In this document: piece by piece, positions 18,642 to 27,506 of the stretch
How positions within the stretch are numbered: position 1 is the first letter of the stretch
How the letters are laid out: each line of letters opens with the position of its first letter
Made by a program: the position numbers and the translations under genes
NCBI RefSeq assembly: GCF_002000245.1
Contig: NZ_MTCM01000003.1
Location: forward strand, 186,001-250,000
From: Sphingobacterium sp. CZ-UAM
GTDB taxonomy: Bacteria > Bacteroidota > Bacteroidia > Sphingobacteriales > Sphingobacteriaceae
Direction: 5' to 3'
DNA length: 64,000 bases
Notes under the pieces: model-generated
Seen by the model: only the letters and a program-made list of their open reading frames with translations
Database searches by the model: none
What the model was told of the DNA's origin: nothing

Positions 18642-19487
18642 ATGAAAAAGAAATTCTTTGCCATTGCCTTTGCAGCAGCCCTAATGTTTACTGCAAATGA
18701 ATCCTTTGCCCAGTTAAAACTACCGGCAGCAAGTAGTGCCCAAACAATTACCCAGGGCTTGGGAATCGAAAATGTAACTCTCAACTATAGTCGTCCGAGC
18801 ATGAATGGTCGTAAGATTTTTGGTGAACTTGTCCCTTATAATGAGGTATGGCGTACCGGGGCCAATACGAACACGACTTTGACCTTCGAAGGCGATGTTA
18901 GCCTAAATGGACAGAAGCTTACTGCGGGAACCTACGCATTATTTACTATCCCTAACAAGAACGAGTGGACGGTAATTATTAGCAAAAATACCAAGCAATG
19001 GGGAGCCTATACCTATAACCAGTCCGAAGATGCGCTGCGTTTCAGCGTTAAACCACAGAATTTAAGCAATCCGGTCGAAACATTTACAATCTCTTTCGAT
19101 AATGTGACAACAACAGGCGCTGTGTTAACTCTTGCATGGGATAAAACAGCCATAAAAGTTGATCTTAAAGTTAATCAACAGGCAAAAATTATTGCTTCTA
19201 TTGACGAAGCTATGAAAGGGGATAAAAAACCTTATTTCGCCGCAGCACAGTACTATTTCAACAACAATCTAGACGAGAAAAAAGCGCTAGCCTGGTTTGA
19301 CGAAGCAGCCAAAGCACAACCCAAGGCTGCCCATGTATTATACTGGAAAGCGAAAGCACAATTAAAAGCTGGCGATAAAAAAGGCGCGCTTGAAACAGCT
19401 ACGAAAGGAGTAGAAGTCGCTACCGAAGGTAAAAATAGCGAATACATCAAATTGAATACACAAATCATCAATGCTGCAAAAAAATAA
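18642..19487 (+). CDS. DUF2911 protein with C-terminal tetratricopeptide-like repeats
   Basis: Exported protein of 281 residues. The signal peptide MKKKFFAIAFAAALMFTANE is cleaved near SFA-QLK. The DUF2911 domain covers about residues 25-170, with the hallmark strings NYSRPSMNGRKIFGELVPYNEVWRTGANTNT and GTYALFTIPNKNEWTVIISKN seen in pieces. From about 190, alanine/lysine-rich helical repeats (AWFDEAAKAQPKAAHVLYW, AGDKKGALETATKG) look like tetratricopeptide units. The DUF2911 family is widespread in Bacteroidota and has no established function that I know of. It stands alone, between the transporter terminator and its own terminator. Confidence 0.9.
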   Translation: MKKKFFAIAFAAALMFTANESFAQLKLPAASSAQTITQGLGIENVTLNYSRPSMNGRKIFGELVPYNEVWRTGANTNTTLTFEGDVSLNGQKLTAGTYALFTIPNKNEWTVIISKNTKQWGAYTYNQSEDALRFSVKPQNLSNPVETFTISFDNVTTTGAVLTLAWDKTAIKVDLKVNQQAKIIASIDEAMKGDKKPYFAAAQYYFNNNLDEKKALAWFDEAAKAQPKAAHVLYWKAKAQLKAGDKKGALETATKGVEVATEGKNSEYIKLNTQIINAAKK

Positions 19488-19507
19488 GGCATTGAAAACT
19501 GTATAAC

Positions 19508-19547
19508 AAAAAAGAGGGATCCGCGTTTTTGGATACCCCCTTTTTTG
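19508..19547 (+). terminator. Intrinsic terminator of the DUF2911 gene
   Basis: AAAAAAGAGGGATCC (19508-19522) pairs with GGATACCCCCTTTTTT (19531-19546) with one or two mismatches; loop of 8 nt and a T-run. Confidence 0.8.
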
Positions 19548-19630
19548 TTCATTTCTTTCGCATGCCTCTCTCCGCTCTTATCGAATATTCAATGCGCTGG
19601 GTCTTCTGTTATTTTGAACCAACTTCATTT

Positions 19631-20425
19631 TTATAATTCGTCTTTCAGCAATTGTTCCAGTTCTTCAGGTGAAACATTCATATTCACATTACCGTCCTTT
19701 GCAAACGAGATTTCCCCGGTTTCTTCGGAAACAATGACCGCTATTGCATCGGAGATTTCAGTAACCCCGATTGCTGCACGGTGGCGCAGGCCAAATTGCA
19801 GTGGCAAATCCTCACTATCCGATAGCGGCAACACACAAGAAGCCGTCATAATCTTAAAATCGACAATCACTACCGCGCCATCATGTAGCGGGCTGTTTTT
19901 ATGAAATATACTCTCTATTAAACGTTTTGAAATTTGTGCATCAATATATTCACCACTGCTTTGGTAATATTCCTCATCAAAATATTTTGAAAAAACCAGT
20001 AATGCTCCAGTCCGTGTACGCGACATGCTTCTGCAGGCCTCCACGACAGGTCTCAGATCCTCAGTAAGGTCTTTTTGTATGGCTTTCTTATTCCCCAAAA
20101 ACGACCAGAAAACCTTCTTTCGTTTCATCGATATATTTTTACCCACATGGAGCAAAAAGCGTCTGATTTCCTGCTGGAATACCACAATCAGCGCAATGGA
20201 TCCGACAGATATAAATCCGCCAAATATTTCGGTCAATAGACGCATGTGCATCTGTTTGACAACAATATAAACCCCGTAAAACAAGGCAACTCCGATCAGG
20301 ATATTTACGGCGATAGTACCCCGGATCAGACTATAGATATAGTAGATAATAATCGCCACCAATATAATATCGATAACATCTAATAGGCGAAAGCCACTAA
20401 ACAAACTATAATCGATTCCATCCAT
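19631..20425 (-). CDS. cdaA: CdaA-type diadenylate cyclase
   Basis: Makes cyclic di-AMP from two ATP, a second messenger for potassium and osmotic balance and cell-wall homeostasis. The protein has 264 residues. Three N-terminal membrane helices lie at about 15-33, 38-56 and 68-85, then a DisA_N catalytic domain with DGA at 182-184 and RHR at 214-216, both required for catalysis. It is complete. A c-di-AMP phosphodiesterase is not in the window. It is divergent from pdxJ across 60 nt, so the two promoters must be closely packed. Confidence 0.95.
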   Translation of the reverse strand: MDGIDYSLFSGFRLLDVIDIILVAIIIYYIYSLIRGTIAVNILIGVALFYGVYIVVKQMHMRLLTEIFGGFISVGSIALIVVFQQEIRRFLLHVGKNISMKRKKVFWSFLGNKKAIQKDLTEDLRPVVEACRSMSRTRTGALLVFSKYFDEEYYQSSGEYIDAQISKRLIESIFHKNSPLHDGAVVIVDFKIMTASCVLPLSDSEDLPLQFGLRHRAAIGVTEISDAIAVIVSEETGEISFAKDGNVNMNVSPEELEQLLKDEL

Positions 20426-20485
20426 ATATGCAAGTTAAAAAAAAATAGATATTATTTGTATTTTTACCATATAACATACAAGAAA

Positions 20486-21202
20486 ATGACTAGACTTTCA
20501 GTAAATATCAATAAAATTGCAACGCTCAGAAACTCCAGAGGCGGTAATAATCCTAATCTTGTAGCTGCAGCATTGGCCTGTGAACGATTCGGTGCCCAGG
20601 GCATCACTGTCCACCCAAGGCCAGACGAAAGGCATATCCGTTATCAGGATGTATTTGACTTAAAAGCCGAGATCCAGACCGAGCTCAATATTGAAGGCAA
20701 CTGTCAGGAACAGAAATTCATCGACCTGGTATTAGCGAACAAACCCGCCCAGGTAACCCTTGTACCTGATGCCGAAGGACAGCTCACTTCCAATCACGGC
20801 TGGGATACCATCAAAAACAAAGCGTACCTAAAAGACATGTGCCAATTGTTCAAAGATGCGGATATACGTGTATCGATCTTTGTAGATCCCCTTGAGGAGA
20901 TGGTCGAAGCAGCAGCAGAAACAGGGACCGATCGCATAGAGTTATATACAGAAGGCTTTGCCAGCGAATATGGATTTGATAAAGAAAAAGCCATTCAACC
21001 CTATTTCAAAGCCGCATTAAAGGCACGCGAAGTCGGCTTAGGTTTAAATGCGGGTCATGACCTAGACCTAAATAACCTTCAGTATTTCAACCAGCATATC
21101 CCTGAGCTACTAGAAGTGAGCATCGGCCATGCCTTGATTTCAGATGCCTTGTACCTCGGGCTGGAGGAAACAATCAAACGTTATCTAGCCTGTCTAAAGT
21201 AG
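20486..21202 (+). CDS. pdxJ: Pyridoxine 5'-phosphate synthase
   Basis: Condenses 1-deoxyxylulose-5-phosphate with 3-amino-2-oxopropyl phosphate in the deoxyxylulose-dependent route to vitamin B6. The 238-residue TIM barrel shows [46 protein letters not shown] and LNAGHDL, all PdxJ landmarks. The ATG at 20486 ([10 protein letters not shown]) is the family start; an in-frame TTG 30 nt upstream is not needed. It is followed by a strong terminator. No other B6 gene is adjacent. Confidence 0.96.
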   Translation: MTRLSVNINKIATLRNSRGGNNPNLVAAALACERFGAQGITVHPRPDERHIRYQDVFDLKAEIQTELNIEGNCQEQKFIDLVLANKPAQVTLVPDAEGQLTSNHGWDTIKNKAYLKDMCQLFKDADIRVSIFVDPLEEMVEAAAETGTDRIELYTEGFASEYGFDKEKAIQPYFKAALKAREVGLGLNAGHDLDLNNLQYFNQHIPELLEVSIGHALISDALYLGLEETIKRYLACLK

Positions 21203-21281
21203 ACAATATTGCGAAGGCTTAATGCCTGAAATAATAGATCAGTTTGGATCTATTGGCTCGCATTAGCTACTCCAAAGCCCT

Positions 21282-21314
21282 AAAATCCTTCTCTTTCGCG
21301 GGAAGGATTTTTTT
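21282..21314 (+). terminator. Intrinsic terminator of pdxJ
   Basis: AAAATCCTTC (21282-21291) pairs with GAAGGATTTT (21302-21311), loop of 10 nt, followed by T. Confidence 0.85.
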
Positions 21315-21342
21315 AATAAACACCAAATCAAAAAAAATACCC

Positions 21343-21378
21343 AAACAAAAAATCCTTGCCAGTAAACCTGACAAGGAC
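21343..21378 (-). terminator. Intrinsic terminator of the parA-parB-DUF5683-dapB-lepB cluster
   Basis: On the minus strand a 10-bp stem (21368-21377 with 21353-21362, one G-T pair) with a 5-nt loop is followed by TTTTTTG. It lies about 90 nt past the lepB stop. Confidence 0.8.
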
Positions 21379-21469
21379 TCTATTTACGCTTAAATTCTGT
21401 CAACCAATTAATAGGAGCAGTTCAAAAGGTCTACAAAAGAAAATAGACGCTTCGTTATAAGTATACTTA

Positions 21470-23038
21470 TTAATGGATTCCTTTAAATATACGGTTCCAA
21501 CGGATTTTGGAAAGACCTGTACCGATTTCGTCCCAACTCATCCAGGTAAATAATGCTTTACCGACAATATGGTCTTCAGACACAAAACCCCACCCTCTTG
21601 AATCCAGGGAATTGTGACGATTATCTCCCATCATCCAGAAATAGTCCATTTTAAAGGTATAGCTATCCGCTTTCACATCATTGATGTATATACCATCGGT
21701 GCGCTTTTCAAGTTTATTGTTTTCATAAACGCGAATAGCACGTTCATAGATAGGCAAGGTCTGCGCATTCAAAGCTACCGTCCAACCTTTTTTTGGGATC
21801 AAGATAGGGCCGAAGTTATCAAAATCCCATTTATACTGAGGGTCATACGGATAAGCTCCTTCACCCGCTGGACTTCTTCTAATTTCCTTTACATTTGACC
21901 AAGATTTCACCAGTTCGACCTCATCATCTGTCATATACAGTTCATATACGCCCGGCTGCTGATCAGATCCTCCGCCTTCGATACGTAGTTCACGTAGACG
22001 TTCCATATCCAATGGCGTGCCATCTGTCAACACATAATAATTCAACTGGCTTTCAGGTGGATCAAATCCAGGTTGATCATTGATAAAGAGCTTAGCATCT
22101 TTCATTGAAATTTTATCTCCCGGCAAGCCCACGCAACGCTTGATATAATTTTCGCGTTTATCTATCGGGCGCGCCTGAATAGTAAATTGTGAATTAACGG
22201 TCTGCCAACCGTACGCTCTGACCAGATCGTAGTAGCTCGCATTCTGATTTTCCAACGCTACTGTATCACCTGCGGGGAAATTAAAGACAACAACATCATT
22301 TCGTTCTATCTTCTGAAATCCCGGCAATCGTTTGTAAGGTAGTTCAATCAACTCAGAGTAAGCCTTTCCACCTGTTATTGGCATCGTGTGGTGCGCAAAA
22401 GGAAAAGCAATAGGCGTATTAGGTACCCGCGGGCCATAATTCAATTTACTTACAAACAAAAAATCTCCGATCAATAAAGTACGCTCCATTGATCCCGTGG
22501 GAATCATATAAGCTTCAATTAAAAATCCCCTGATCAGCGATGCTGCAACGGTTGCAAAAACGATTGCGTCAGCCCATTCACGCACCATAGACTTCTTATA
22601 CGGATATTTAATTTTATATTCCTTATAGGAGGCCTGTTCTATTTCCGCAAGCTTTTCCTCGGTCAATTCCGCACCTTCCTGTGCCGCAGCCTTCAGATTC
22701 TTAGCGTATAATCCATTCAGAAAACGCACATTATTATCCTTAGCCCACATGGGCAGCACAATAAATGGCACCAAAACAGCAGCCGCATTTTCCCAAAAGC
22801 GACGTTTGCCAAAACAGTGGATGAAGTCGAGGTAAAGGTTATAGAAAACAAAAATATTGACAATAGGAATCAACAATAAGATCACCCACCATGTTGGTCT
22901 TCCTGTTAATTTCGCCTGTATATATTGACTATAAAAAGGTACGATTGCTTCCCAGCCTTTTCTGCCAGCTTTAACAAACAATTGCCACAATCCATATCCC
23001 GCTATTGCTGTTAAAACCGCAAAGATAATTAACCACAT
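21470..23038 (-). CDS. lepB: Signal peptidase I with an extra N-terminal membrane domain
   Basis: Inner-membrane leader peptidase that removes signal peptides. Nucleophile Ser183 (MIPTGSMERT) and general-base Lys300 (ENYIKRCVGLPGDK) are in place, and GDNRHNSLDSRGWG (about 477-490) is box E. At 522 residues it is about 200 longer than E. coli LepB. An N-terminal region (residues 1-100) has three to four hydrophobic helices resembling the DUF5684-type small membrane domain, and a soluble linker leads to the usual anchor at about 155-175. It follows dapB in a cluster conserved in Bacteroidota. Confidence 0.95.
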   Translation of the reverse strand: MWLIIFAVLTAIAGYGLWQLFVKAGRKGWEAIVPFYSQYIQAKLTGRPTWWVILLLIPIVNIFVFYNLYLDFIHCFGKRRFWENAAAVLVPFIVLPMWAKDNNVRFLNGLYAKNLKAAAQEGAELTEEKLAEIEQASYKEYKIKYPYKKSMVREWADAIVFATVAASLIRGFLIEAYMIPTGSMERTLLIGDFLFVSKLNYGPRVPNTPIAFPFAHHTMPITGGKAYSELIELPYKRLPGFQKIERNDVVVFNFPAGDTVALENQNASYYDLVRAYGWQTVNSQFTIQARPIDKRENYIKRCVGLPGDKISMKDAKLFINDQPGFDPPESQLNYYVLTDGTPLDMERLRELRIEGGGSDQQPGVYELYMTDDEVELVKSWSNVKEIRRSPAGEGAYPYDPQYKWDFDNFGPILIPKKGWTVALNAQTLPIYERAIRVYENNKLEKRTDGIYINDVKADSYTFKMDYFWMMGDNRHNSLDSRGWGFVSEDHIVGKALFTWMSWDEIGTGLSKIRWNRIFKGIH

Positions 23039-23054
23039 AATCTATTAATTAGTA

Positions 23055-23798
23055 CTATTTATTAAAATCAAAAATTTCAGTAACCTGATAGAATCCTTTT
23101 TTACCATTCAACCATTCGGCGGCAACGACAGCCCCCAAAGCAAAACCATCACGGCTATGCGCAGTATGTTTAAATTCTATCTGATCCACTTCAGAACTGT
23201 ACAGCACGGTATGTGTGCCAGGAACCTCTTCAATCCGATGACTCTCAATGAGAAGTTCCTGTGGCTTGGGAATAATTTCGTCCTGTTCTCCCACAACAGT
23301 ATTTACCCAGTTTGTTTTCACATCACTGTGATCCAAGATACCTTCCGCAATCGTAATTGCCGTCCCACTGGGAGCATCTAATTTGTGGATATGGTGGATT
23401 TCTTCAACCTGAACATCATATTGTTTATAAGGTTGCAAAGCTTTCGCCAACATACGGTTAATATGGAAAAATACATTCACGCCGATCGAGAAATTAGAAC
23501 CATATAAAATTGATCCGTTAACATCCAAGCATTTACTTTTAACACTTTCCAACTGATCGTACCAACCTGTTGTGCCCACCACAATAGGAACACCGGCTTC
23601 CAAACAGAGATTCATGTTATCCAAAGCAGCAGATGGCACACTAAAATCAATTGCCACATCAGCTCCCTTGATATCATCAGCTGTCAGGCCGGGACGATTA
23701 TTTTCATCCACAATTAAAAAAATCTGATGGCCCCTTTTTAGTGCATATCGTTCGATAATCTGCCCCATTTTGCCATATCCCAAGAGAATGATGTTCAT
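23055..23798 (-). CDS. dapB: 4-hydroxy-tetrahydrodipicolinate reductase
   Basis: Reduces the dihydrodipicolinate precursor with NAD(P)H on the way to lysine and diaminopimelate. The 247-residue protein begins MNIILLGYGKMGQII (nucleotide-binding loop) and contains the catalytic HHIHKLDAPSGTA motif. It is shorter than the E. coli enzyme (273) but typical for the phylum. I choose the ATG at 23798; the frame is open to 23861 but the extra residues are not part of the Rossmann fold. It ends 16 nt before the lepB start on the same strand, so the two are cotranscribed. Confidence 0.95.
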   Translation of the reverse strand: MNIILLGYGKMGQIIERYALKRGHQIFLIVDENNRPGLTADDIKGADVAIDFSVPSAALDNMNLCLEAGVPIVVGTTGWYDQLESVKSKCLDVNGSILYGSNFSIGVNVFFHINRMLAKALQPYKQYDVQVEEIHHIHKLDAPSGTAITIAEGILDHSDVKTNWVNTVVGEQDEIIPKPQELLIESHRIEEVPGTHTVLYSSEVDQIEFKHTAHSRDGFALGAVVAAEWLNGKKGFYQVTEIFDFNK

Positions 23799-23973
23799 AT
23801 ATCTAGAAAATAAAGTATAGTTTATTTTTAAAATTAAAAAATTCCATTGAAAAACAGACACAAAACCTAGTTAAACAACGATTTTTTATTAAAGGCGTCC
23901 GTATTCAACACCGCTAAAGAATCTTGATTTGTTGACTACCGGACGCTACGTTACAGGTTTCGACATGATATTT

Positions 23974-24696
23974 TTAATTGAATTTCATGGACAATTTCAG
24001 CCCTACTGTAGGTTTAAAAGTAAACGAGCCTGATGCAAGACTCGCATCCATTAATGTGGGGCCGATCAAAAAAGCAGTCTTTTTGGGTTTATCATCACCG
24101 ATGCTCCAGCGATATTTTAGCATAGAATCAATATAAGCTTCGGCGACGTTCAATCCATAGACCCCGAGTGTCAATAACACCATCAGGTCCCGATTTCGCC
24201 TTGCATTGTCCTTTGCCCGAATAATTGACTCATCTGGGATCCTTTCATAAAAAGGATCTACTGGCCGACCTTCAGCCCGATCCTGCAGTACCCCTAAGAG
24301 CTCCTTATAATATTTATTATTAAAGTCAAAAACAAGCACTGTGGTTGCCAGTCCACCGTAGATCACAGGCACTTTAATCCACCAAACACCACCATTGGTA
24401 TACTGCCCCCAACCCGGTAAGACCAAAGAGCGCTTCCAGGCCTGTTTATTTTTTGCTTCAATAGCCAACCGGGTAGAATCTTTAAACACCACCTTTTCCT
24501 TCGCCTTGGCTTCTTCTTTTTCTCGTTTCTTACGTTCTTTCCGGGATTCCTTTTTTACAGTATCCTGTGCTGATTTAGGTTTCAAGCTGTCCGCATTGAC
24601 AGTTTGAACCTGCTTTTTCGGAATAGTATCGACAGTCTGCGCCTGCACCGTCAGTACAGCAAATACGGCAATAAGCAGACTCATTAATTTGGTCAT
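23974..24696 (-). CDS. DUF5683 exported/membrane protein
   Basis: A 240-residue protein of the DUF5683 family. It has a signal peptide (MTKLMSLLIAVFAVLTVQAQ), a highly charged stretch of Lys and Glu (KKESRKERKKREKEEAKAK, about 48-66), and then a conserved core beginning RSLVLPGWGQYTNGGVWWIKVP with two hydrophobic segments. Function is unknown. In Bacteroidota genomes this family commonly sits, as here, directly behind parB and before dapB and lepB, so its position is conserved even though its role is not known. It begins 1 nt after the parB stop. Confidence 0.88.
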   Translation of the reverse strand: MTKLMSLLIAVFAVLTVQAQTVDTIPKKQVQTVNADSLKPKSAQDTVKKESRKERKKREKEEAKAKEKVVFKDSTRLAIEAKNKQAWKRSLVLPGWGQYTNGGVWWIKVPVIYGGLATTVLVFDFNNKYYKELLGVLQDRAEGRPVDPFYERIPDESIIRAKDNARRNRDLMVLLTLGVYGLNVAEAYIDSMLKYRWSIGDDKPKKTAFLIGPTLMDASLASGSFTFKPTVGLKLSMKFN

Positions 24697-24697
24697 A

Positions 24698-25633
24698 TTA
24701 CCAATCTAAAAGTTCAAGAATACGGCTCAGATCATCCTCCGATTCAAAAGGAATCTCAATCGCCCCTTTACCTTTGGTACTCTTCAAATTCAATTTGACT
24801 CGGGACGAAAATTTCGACGCCAGATCATCCTCAATTTTTTGCAATTGAAACGACATCGGTGTTTTCTCTTTATTAGTTTTTTTCTTCCCGCCCTTTTGCA
24901 GTTCACGCACAAGCTCTTCGGCCTTTCGAACAGACAAGCCTTGATCGATGATCAATTTGAAAATATATAACTGTTTATCTACTTCCGAAATATTGATCAG
25001 CGCTCGGGCGTGTCCCATCGTCAAAGCGCCATCCCGTATAGCAGCCTGAATCACGGGGGGAAGTTTCAATAAACGGAGATAGTTGGTCACAGTTGAACGG
25101 TTTTTACTGACACGCTCACCCAGCTCCTCCTGCTTTAAATTACATTCCTCGATCATCCGTTGAAAGCTCAAGGCGACCTCAATAGCGTTTAAGTTCTCGC
25201 GTTGGATATTTTCGATCAATGCCATTTCCAGCATCTGCTGATCATTGGCCGTACGGATATAAGCCGGTATCTCCGTGATACCCGCCAGTCTTGAAGCACG
25301 AAGACGACGTTCCCCCGAGATCAATTGGTAGTTACCATCCGAAATCTTACGTACCGTAATCGGTTGGATTAAACCCTGTAATATAATAGATTCCGATAAT
25401 TCCTGTAATGCAACCGGATCAAATTCGGTACGTGGTTGAAATGGATTTACCGATATTTCTTCTACCCGGACATGGCTGATATTGCCATTTTCTTTATTTG
25501 TATTTACTGTAGAAGAAGTCACCAAAGGCGACTCCTCAACTTGCTGATTACTTTTAGCAGGAGCTTCTACACTATCGTTTAATAGCGCACCTAAACCTCT
25601 TCCCAGTCCTGTTTTACGCTGATGTGCTGCCAT
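24698..25633 (-). CDS. parB: ParB chromosome-partitioning protein
   Basis: CTP-dependent DNA clamp that loads at parS and works with ParA to segregate origins. The 311-residue protein starts KTGLGRGLGALLND, the short ParA-stimulating N-terminal motif. The CTP-binding box is GERRLRASRLAG, with ENIQRENLNAIE downstream, and a helix-turn-helix (GERVSKNRSTVTNYLRLL) follows. The C-terminal dimer domain is basic and ends EDDLSRILELLDW. It starts 1 nt after parA. I could not find a parS-like 16-bp palindrome in this window. Confidence 0.96.
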   Translation of the reverse strand: MAAHQRKTGLGRGLGALLNDSVEAPAKSNQQVEESPLVTSSTVNTNKENGNISHVRVEEISVNPFQPRTEFDPVALQELSESIILQGLIQPITVRKISDGNYQLISGERRLRASRLAGITEIPAYIRTANDQQMLEMALIENIQRENLNAIEVALSFQRMIEECNLKQEELGERVSKNRSTVTNYLRLLKLPPVIQAAIRDGALTMGHARALINISEVDKQLYIFKLIIDQGLSVRKAEELVRELQKGGKKKTNKEKTPMSFQLQKIEDDLASKFSSRVKLNLKSTKGKGAIEIPFESEDDLSRILELLDW

Positions 25634-25634
25634 A

Positions 25635-26432
25635 TTATGCGGTTACTGTTGTATTCATTTCATTAAAATGTCCGTTTTTCTGCAATATTTCACGCGCCAA
25701 ATTCAAGTAGTTGATTGCACCTTTACAGGACGCATCATGCATGATTACAGAAATACCGAAGCTAGGAGCTTCACTCAAACGGGTATTACGTTGAATAATG
25801 GTATCAAAAACTAAATCCGTAAAATGCGTCTTCACTTCTTCGACGACCTGATTGGAAAGTCTCAAACGGACATCGTACATCGTCAATAAAATACCCTCGA
25901 TTTCCAAACTAGTATTTAAACGATTTTGAACGATTTTAATTGTGTTCAGCAATTTACCCAATCCTTCTAACGCAAAATACTCACACTGAACAGGGATAAT
26001 GACCGAATCAGATGCAGATAACGCATTAATGGTGATCAAACCCAATGAAGGAGAACAGTCGATGATAATAAAATCATAATCATCTTTCACCTGGTCCAAG
26101 ATCTTTTTCATCTTGTATTCCCTTTCGTGCATATTGATCATTTCAATCTCAGCACCCACCAAGTCGATGTGAGCAGGCAAAAGATCAAGATTTGGCGTCT
26201 CAGTTGGCTGAATAGCGTCCCTTGGATTCAAATCATTGACCAAACATTCGTATATACTTTCATTGATCGTACGGGGGTCAAAACCAATCCCAGAAGTAGA
26301 GTTTGCTTGAGGATCCGCATCTACCAACAATGTTTTATATTCTAAAACCGCCAAACTAGCCGCCAAGTTAATTGACGTTGTGGTTTTTCCGACCCCACCC
26401 TTTTGGTTTGCGATTGCGATTACTTTTCCCAT
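25635..26432 (-). CDS. parA: ParA/Soj chromosome-partitioning ATPase
   Basis: Deviant Walker-type ATPase that drives ParB-parS complexes along the nucleoid. The 265-residue protein opens with [20 protein letters not shown], holding the signature Lys and P-loop at residues 10-17. It also has [12 protein letters not shown] (Walker A') and [12 protein letters not shown] (Walker B). It is chromosomal Soj-type in length, without the N-terminal HTH of plasmid ParA. It is the first gene of the par-DUF5683-dapB-lepB cluster, separated by 227 nt from the divergent FMN reductase gene. Confidence 0.96.
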   Translation of the reverse strand: MGKVIAIANQKGGVGKTTTSINLAASLAVLEYKTLLVDADPQANSTSGIGFDPRTINESIYECLVNDLNPRDAIQPTETPNLDLLPAHIDLVGAEIEMINMHEREYKMKKILDQVKDDYDFIIIDCSPSLGLITINALSASDSVIIPVQCEYFALEGLGKLLNTIKIVQNRLNTSLEIEGILLTMYDVRLRLSNQVVEEVKTHFTDLVFDTIIQRNTRLSEAPSFGISVIMHDASCKGAINYLNLAREILQKNGHFNEMNTTVTA

Positions 26433-26554
26433 CTTGAATGAAAACCTTTCTTAATTAAAATGTCATTTTACACTACATTTCACTTTTCCGAAGATCAATT
26501 TGTCCAAATAATTACGCTAAATTTAAATTAGCTTAACAAATTCAGCATATTTCG

Positions 26555-26574
26555 TACTTTTGATTGATCAAAAG
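26555..26574 (+). promoter_or_regulatory. Promoter -7 element overlapped by an 18-bp palindrome
   Basis: TACTTTTG (26555-26562) fits TAnnTTTG and precedes the FMN reductase gene by about 100 nt. A perfect inverted repeat with 8-bp arms and a 2-nt centre, CTTTTGATTGATCAAAAG (26557-26574), covers it and would be well placed as an operator. No clear -33 TTG is seen. Confidence 0.4.
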
Positions 26575-26659
26575 CACATATCCTCAGGATGCTAAGATAC
26601 AAAAAATCAAGATATGTATCCACTTTGAAATAGTGCTTTTTATAAGTATCAACAACACA

Positions 26660-27187
26660 ATGATTTTAATAATATCCGGAACAAACCGTCCCAATAGTAA
26701 GACGTTAAAAATAGCAAAATGCTACCAGCAGCTTCTTAGTCGTAAATCCATTGAGAGCGAGATCTTTTCACTATCAGACCTACCATCAAACATTTTGGAA
26801 ACAGATCTTTACGGAAAAAGAAGTGCAGCTTTTGAGCCGATACAGCACAAGGTCAGCCAAGCCGACATGTTTATTTTTATAGCTCCTGAATACAATGGAA
26901 GCATCCCCGGGGCGCTTAAACTTTTTATTGACTGCTGCACCTTCCCGATCAGTTTTTACCACAAAAAAGTTGCACTAGTAGGATTATCGTCGGGACGATA
27001 TGGCAACCTACGCGGAATAGATCATCTTACCGGAATATGCCACTACCTCAGAATGCAGGTTCTTCCACTCAAGATATTCCTTCCTAATGTACAACAGGAA
27101 CTGAATGAGAACGGGGAATTATTCAAAGAAGACACCCTTCAGTTTATCAACGAACAGATTGAGGAAATCGCAAGGTTTAGCTCTTAA
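26660..27187 (+). CDS. NADPH-dependent FMN reductase-like flavoprotein
   Basis: Flavodoxin-fold reductase of 175 residues, family FMN_red. The phosphate-binding loop SGTNRPNSKTLKIA and the PEYNGSIPGALKLFIDCC motif are those of NADPH:FMN/quinone/azo reductases. It is cytoplasmic and has no signal peptide. The ATG at 26660 (MILIISGTNRPNS) starts exactly at the first beta strand. The frame is open upstream to 26564 but that stretch contains the probable transcription start region. It stands alone and ends before a strong bidirectional terminator. Confidence 0.88.
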   Translation: MILIISGTNRPNSKTLKIAKCYQQLLSRKSIESEIFSLSDLPSNILETDLYGKRSAAFEPIQHKVSQADMFIFIAPEYNGSIPGALKLFIDCCTFPISFYHKKVALVGLSSGRYGNLRGIDHLTGICHYLRMQVLPLKIFLPNVQQELNENGELFKEDTLQFINEQIEEIARFSS

Positions 27188-27381
27188 GCGAGAAGACTGC
27201 CTTTAGTAAAACAACCAATGGGCCACCCACACAGATTCTACAAAAGGTTATCCTATTTTGTTGATCTGCACACAGCTACCTATTGCTAAAACAATACAGG
27301 CAAAAAAGACTGCTCAAAAAACAAGAACGCCTCGGAGAATTGAATATTTGAAAGCGAATGTCCAAGGAGGAAAAAATATAA

Positions 27382-27420
27382 AAAAAAGGTACTGTCCGAC
27401 TGTGGACAGTACCTTTTTTA
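27382..27420. terminator. Bidirectional intrinsic terminator
   Basis: Perfect 16-bp stem (27382-27397 with 27404-27419), 6-nt loop, A and T runs at the outer ends. It lies in the 319-nt gap between the convergent FMN reductase and M16 genes. The rest of the gap holds nothing I can identify. Confidence 0.9.
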
Positions 27421-27506
27421 TTCATGTAGTATGAGGGAATAAGATTTATAACCAAAGGCTTAAAAACTCTTCTCTGATCCCTATTTATAATACCAATATT
27501 TAAAAA

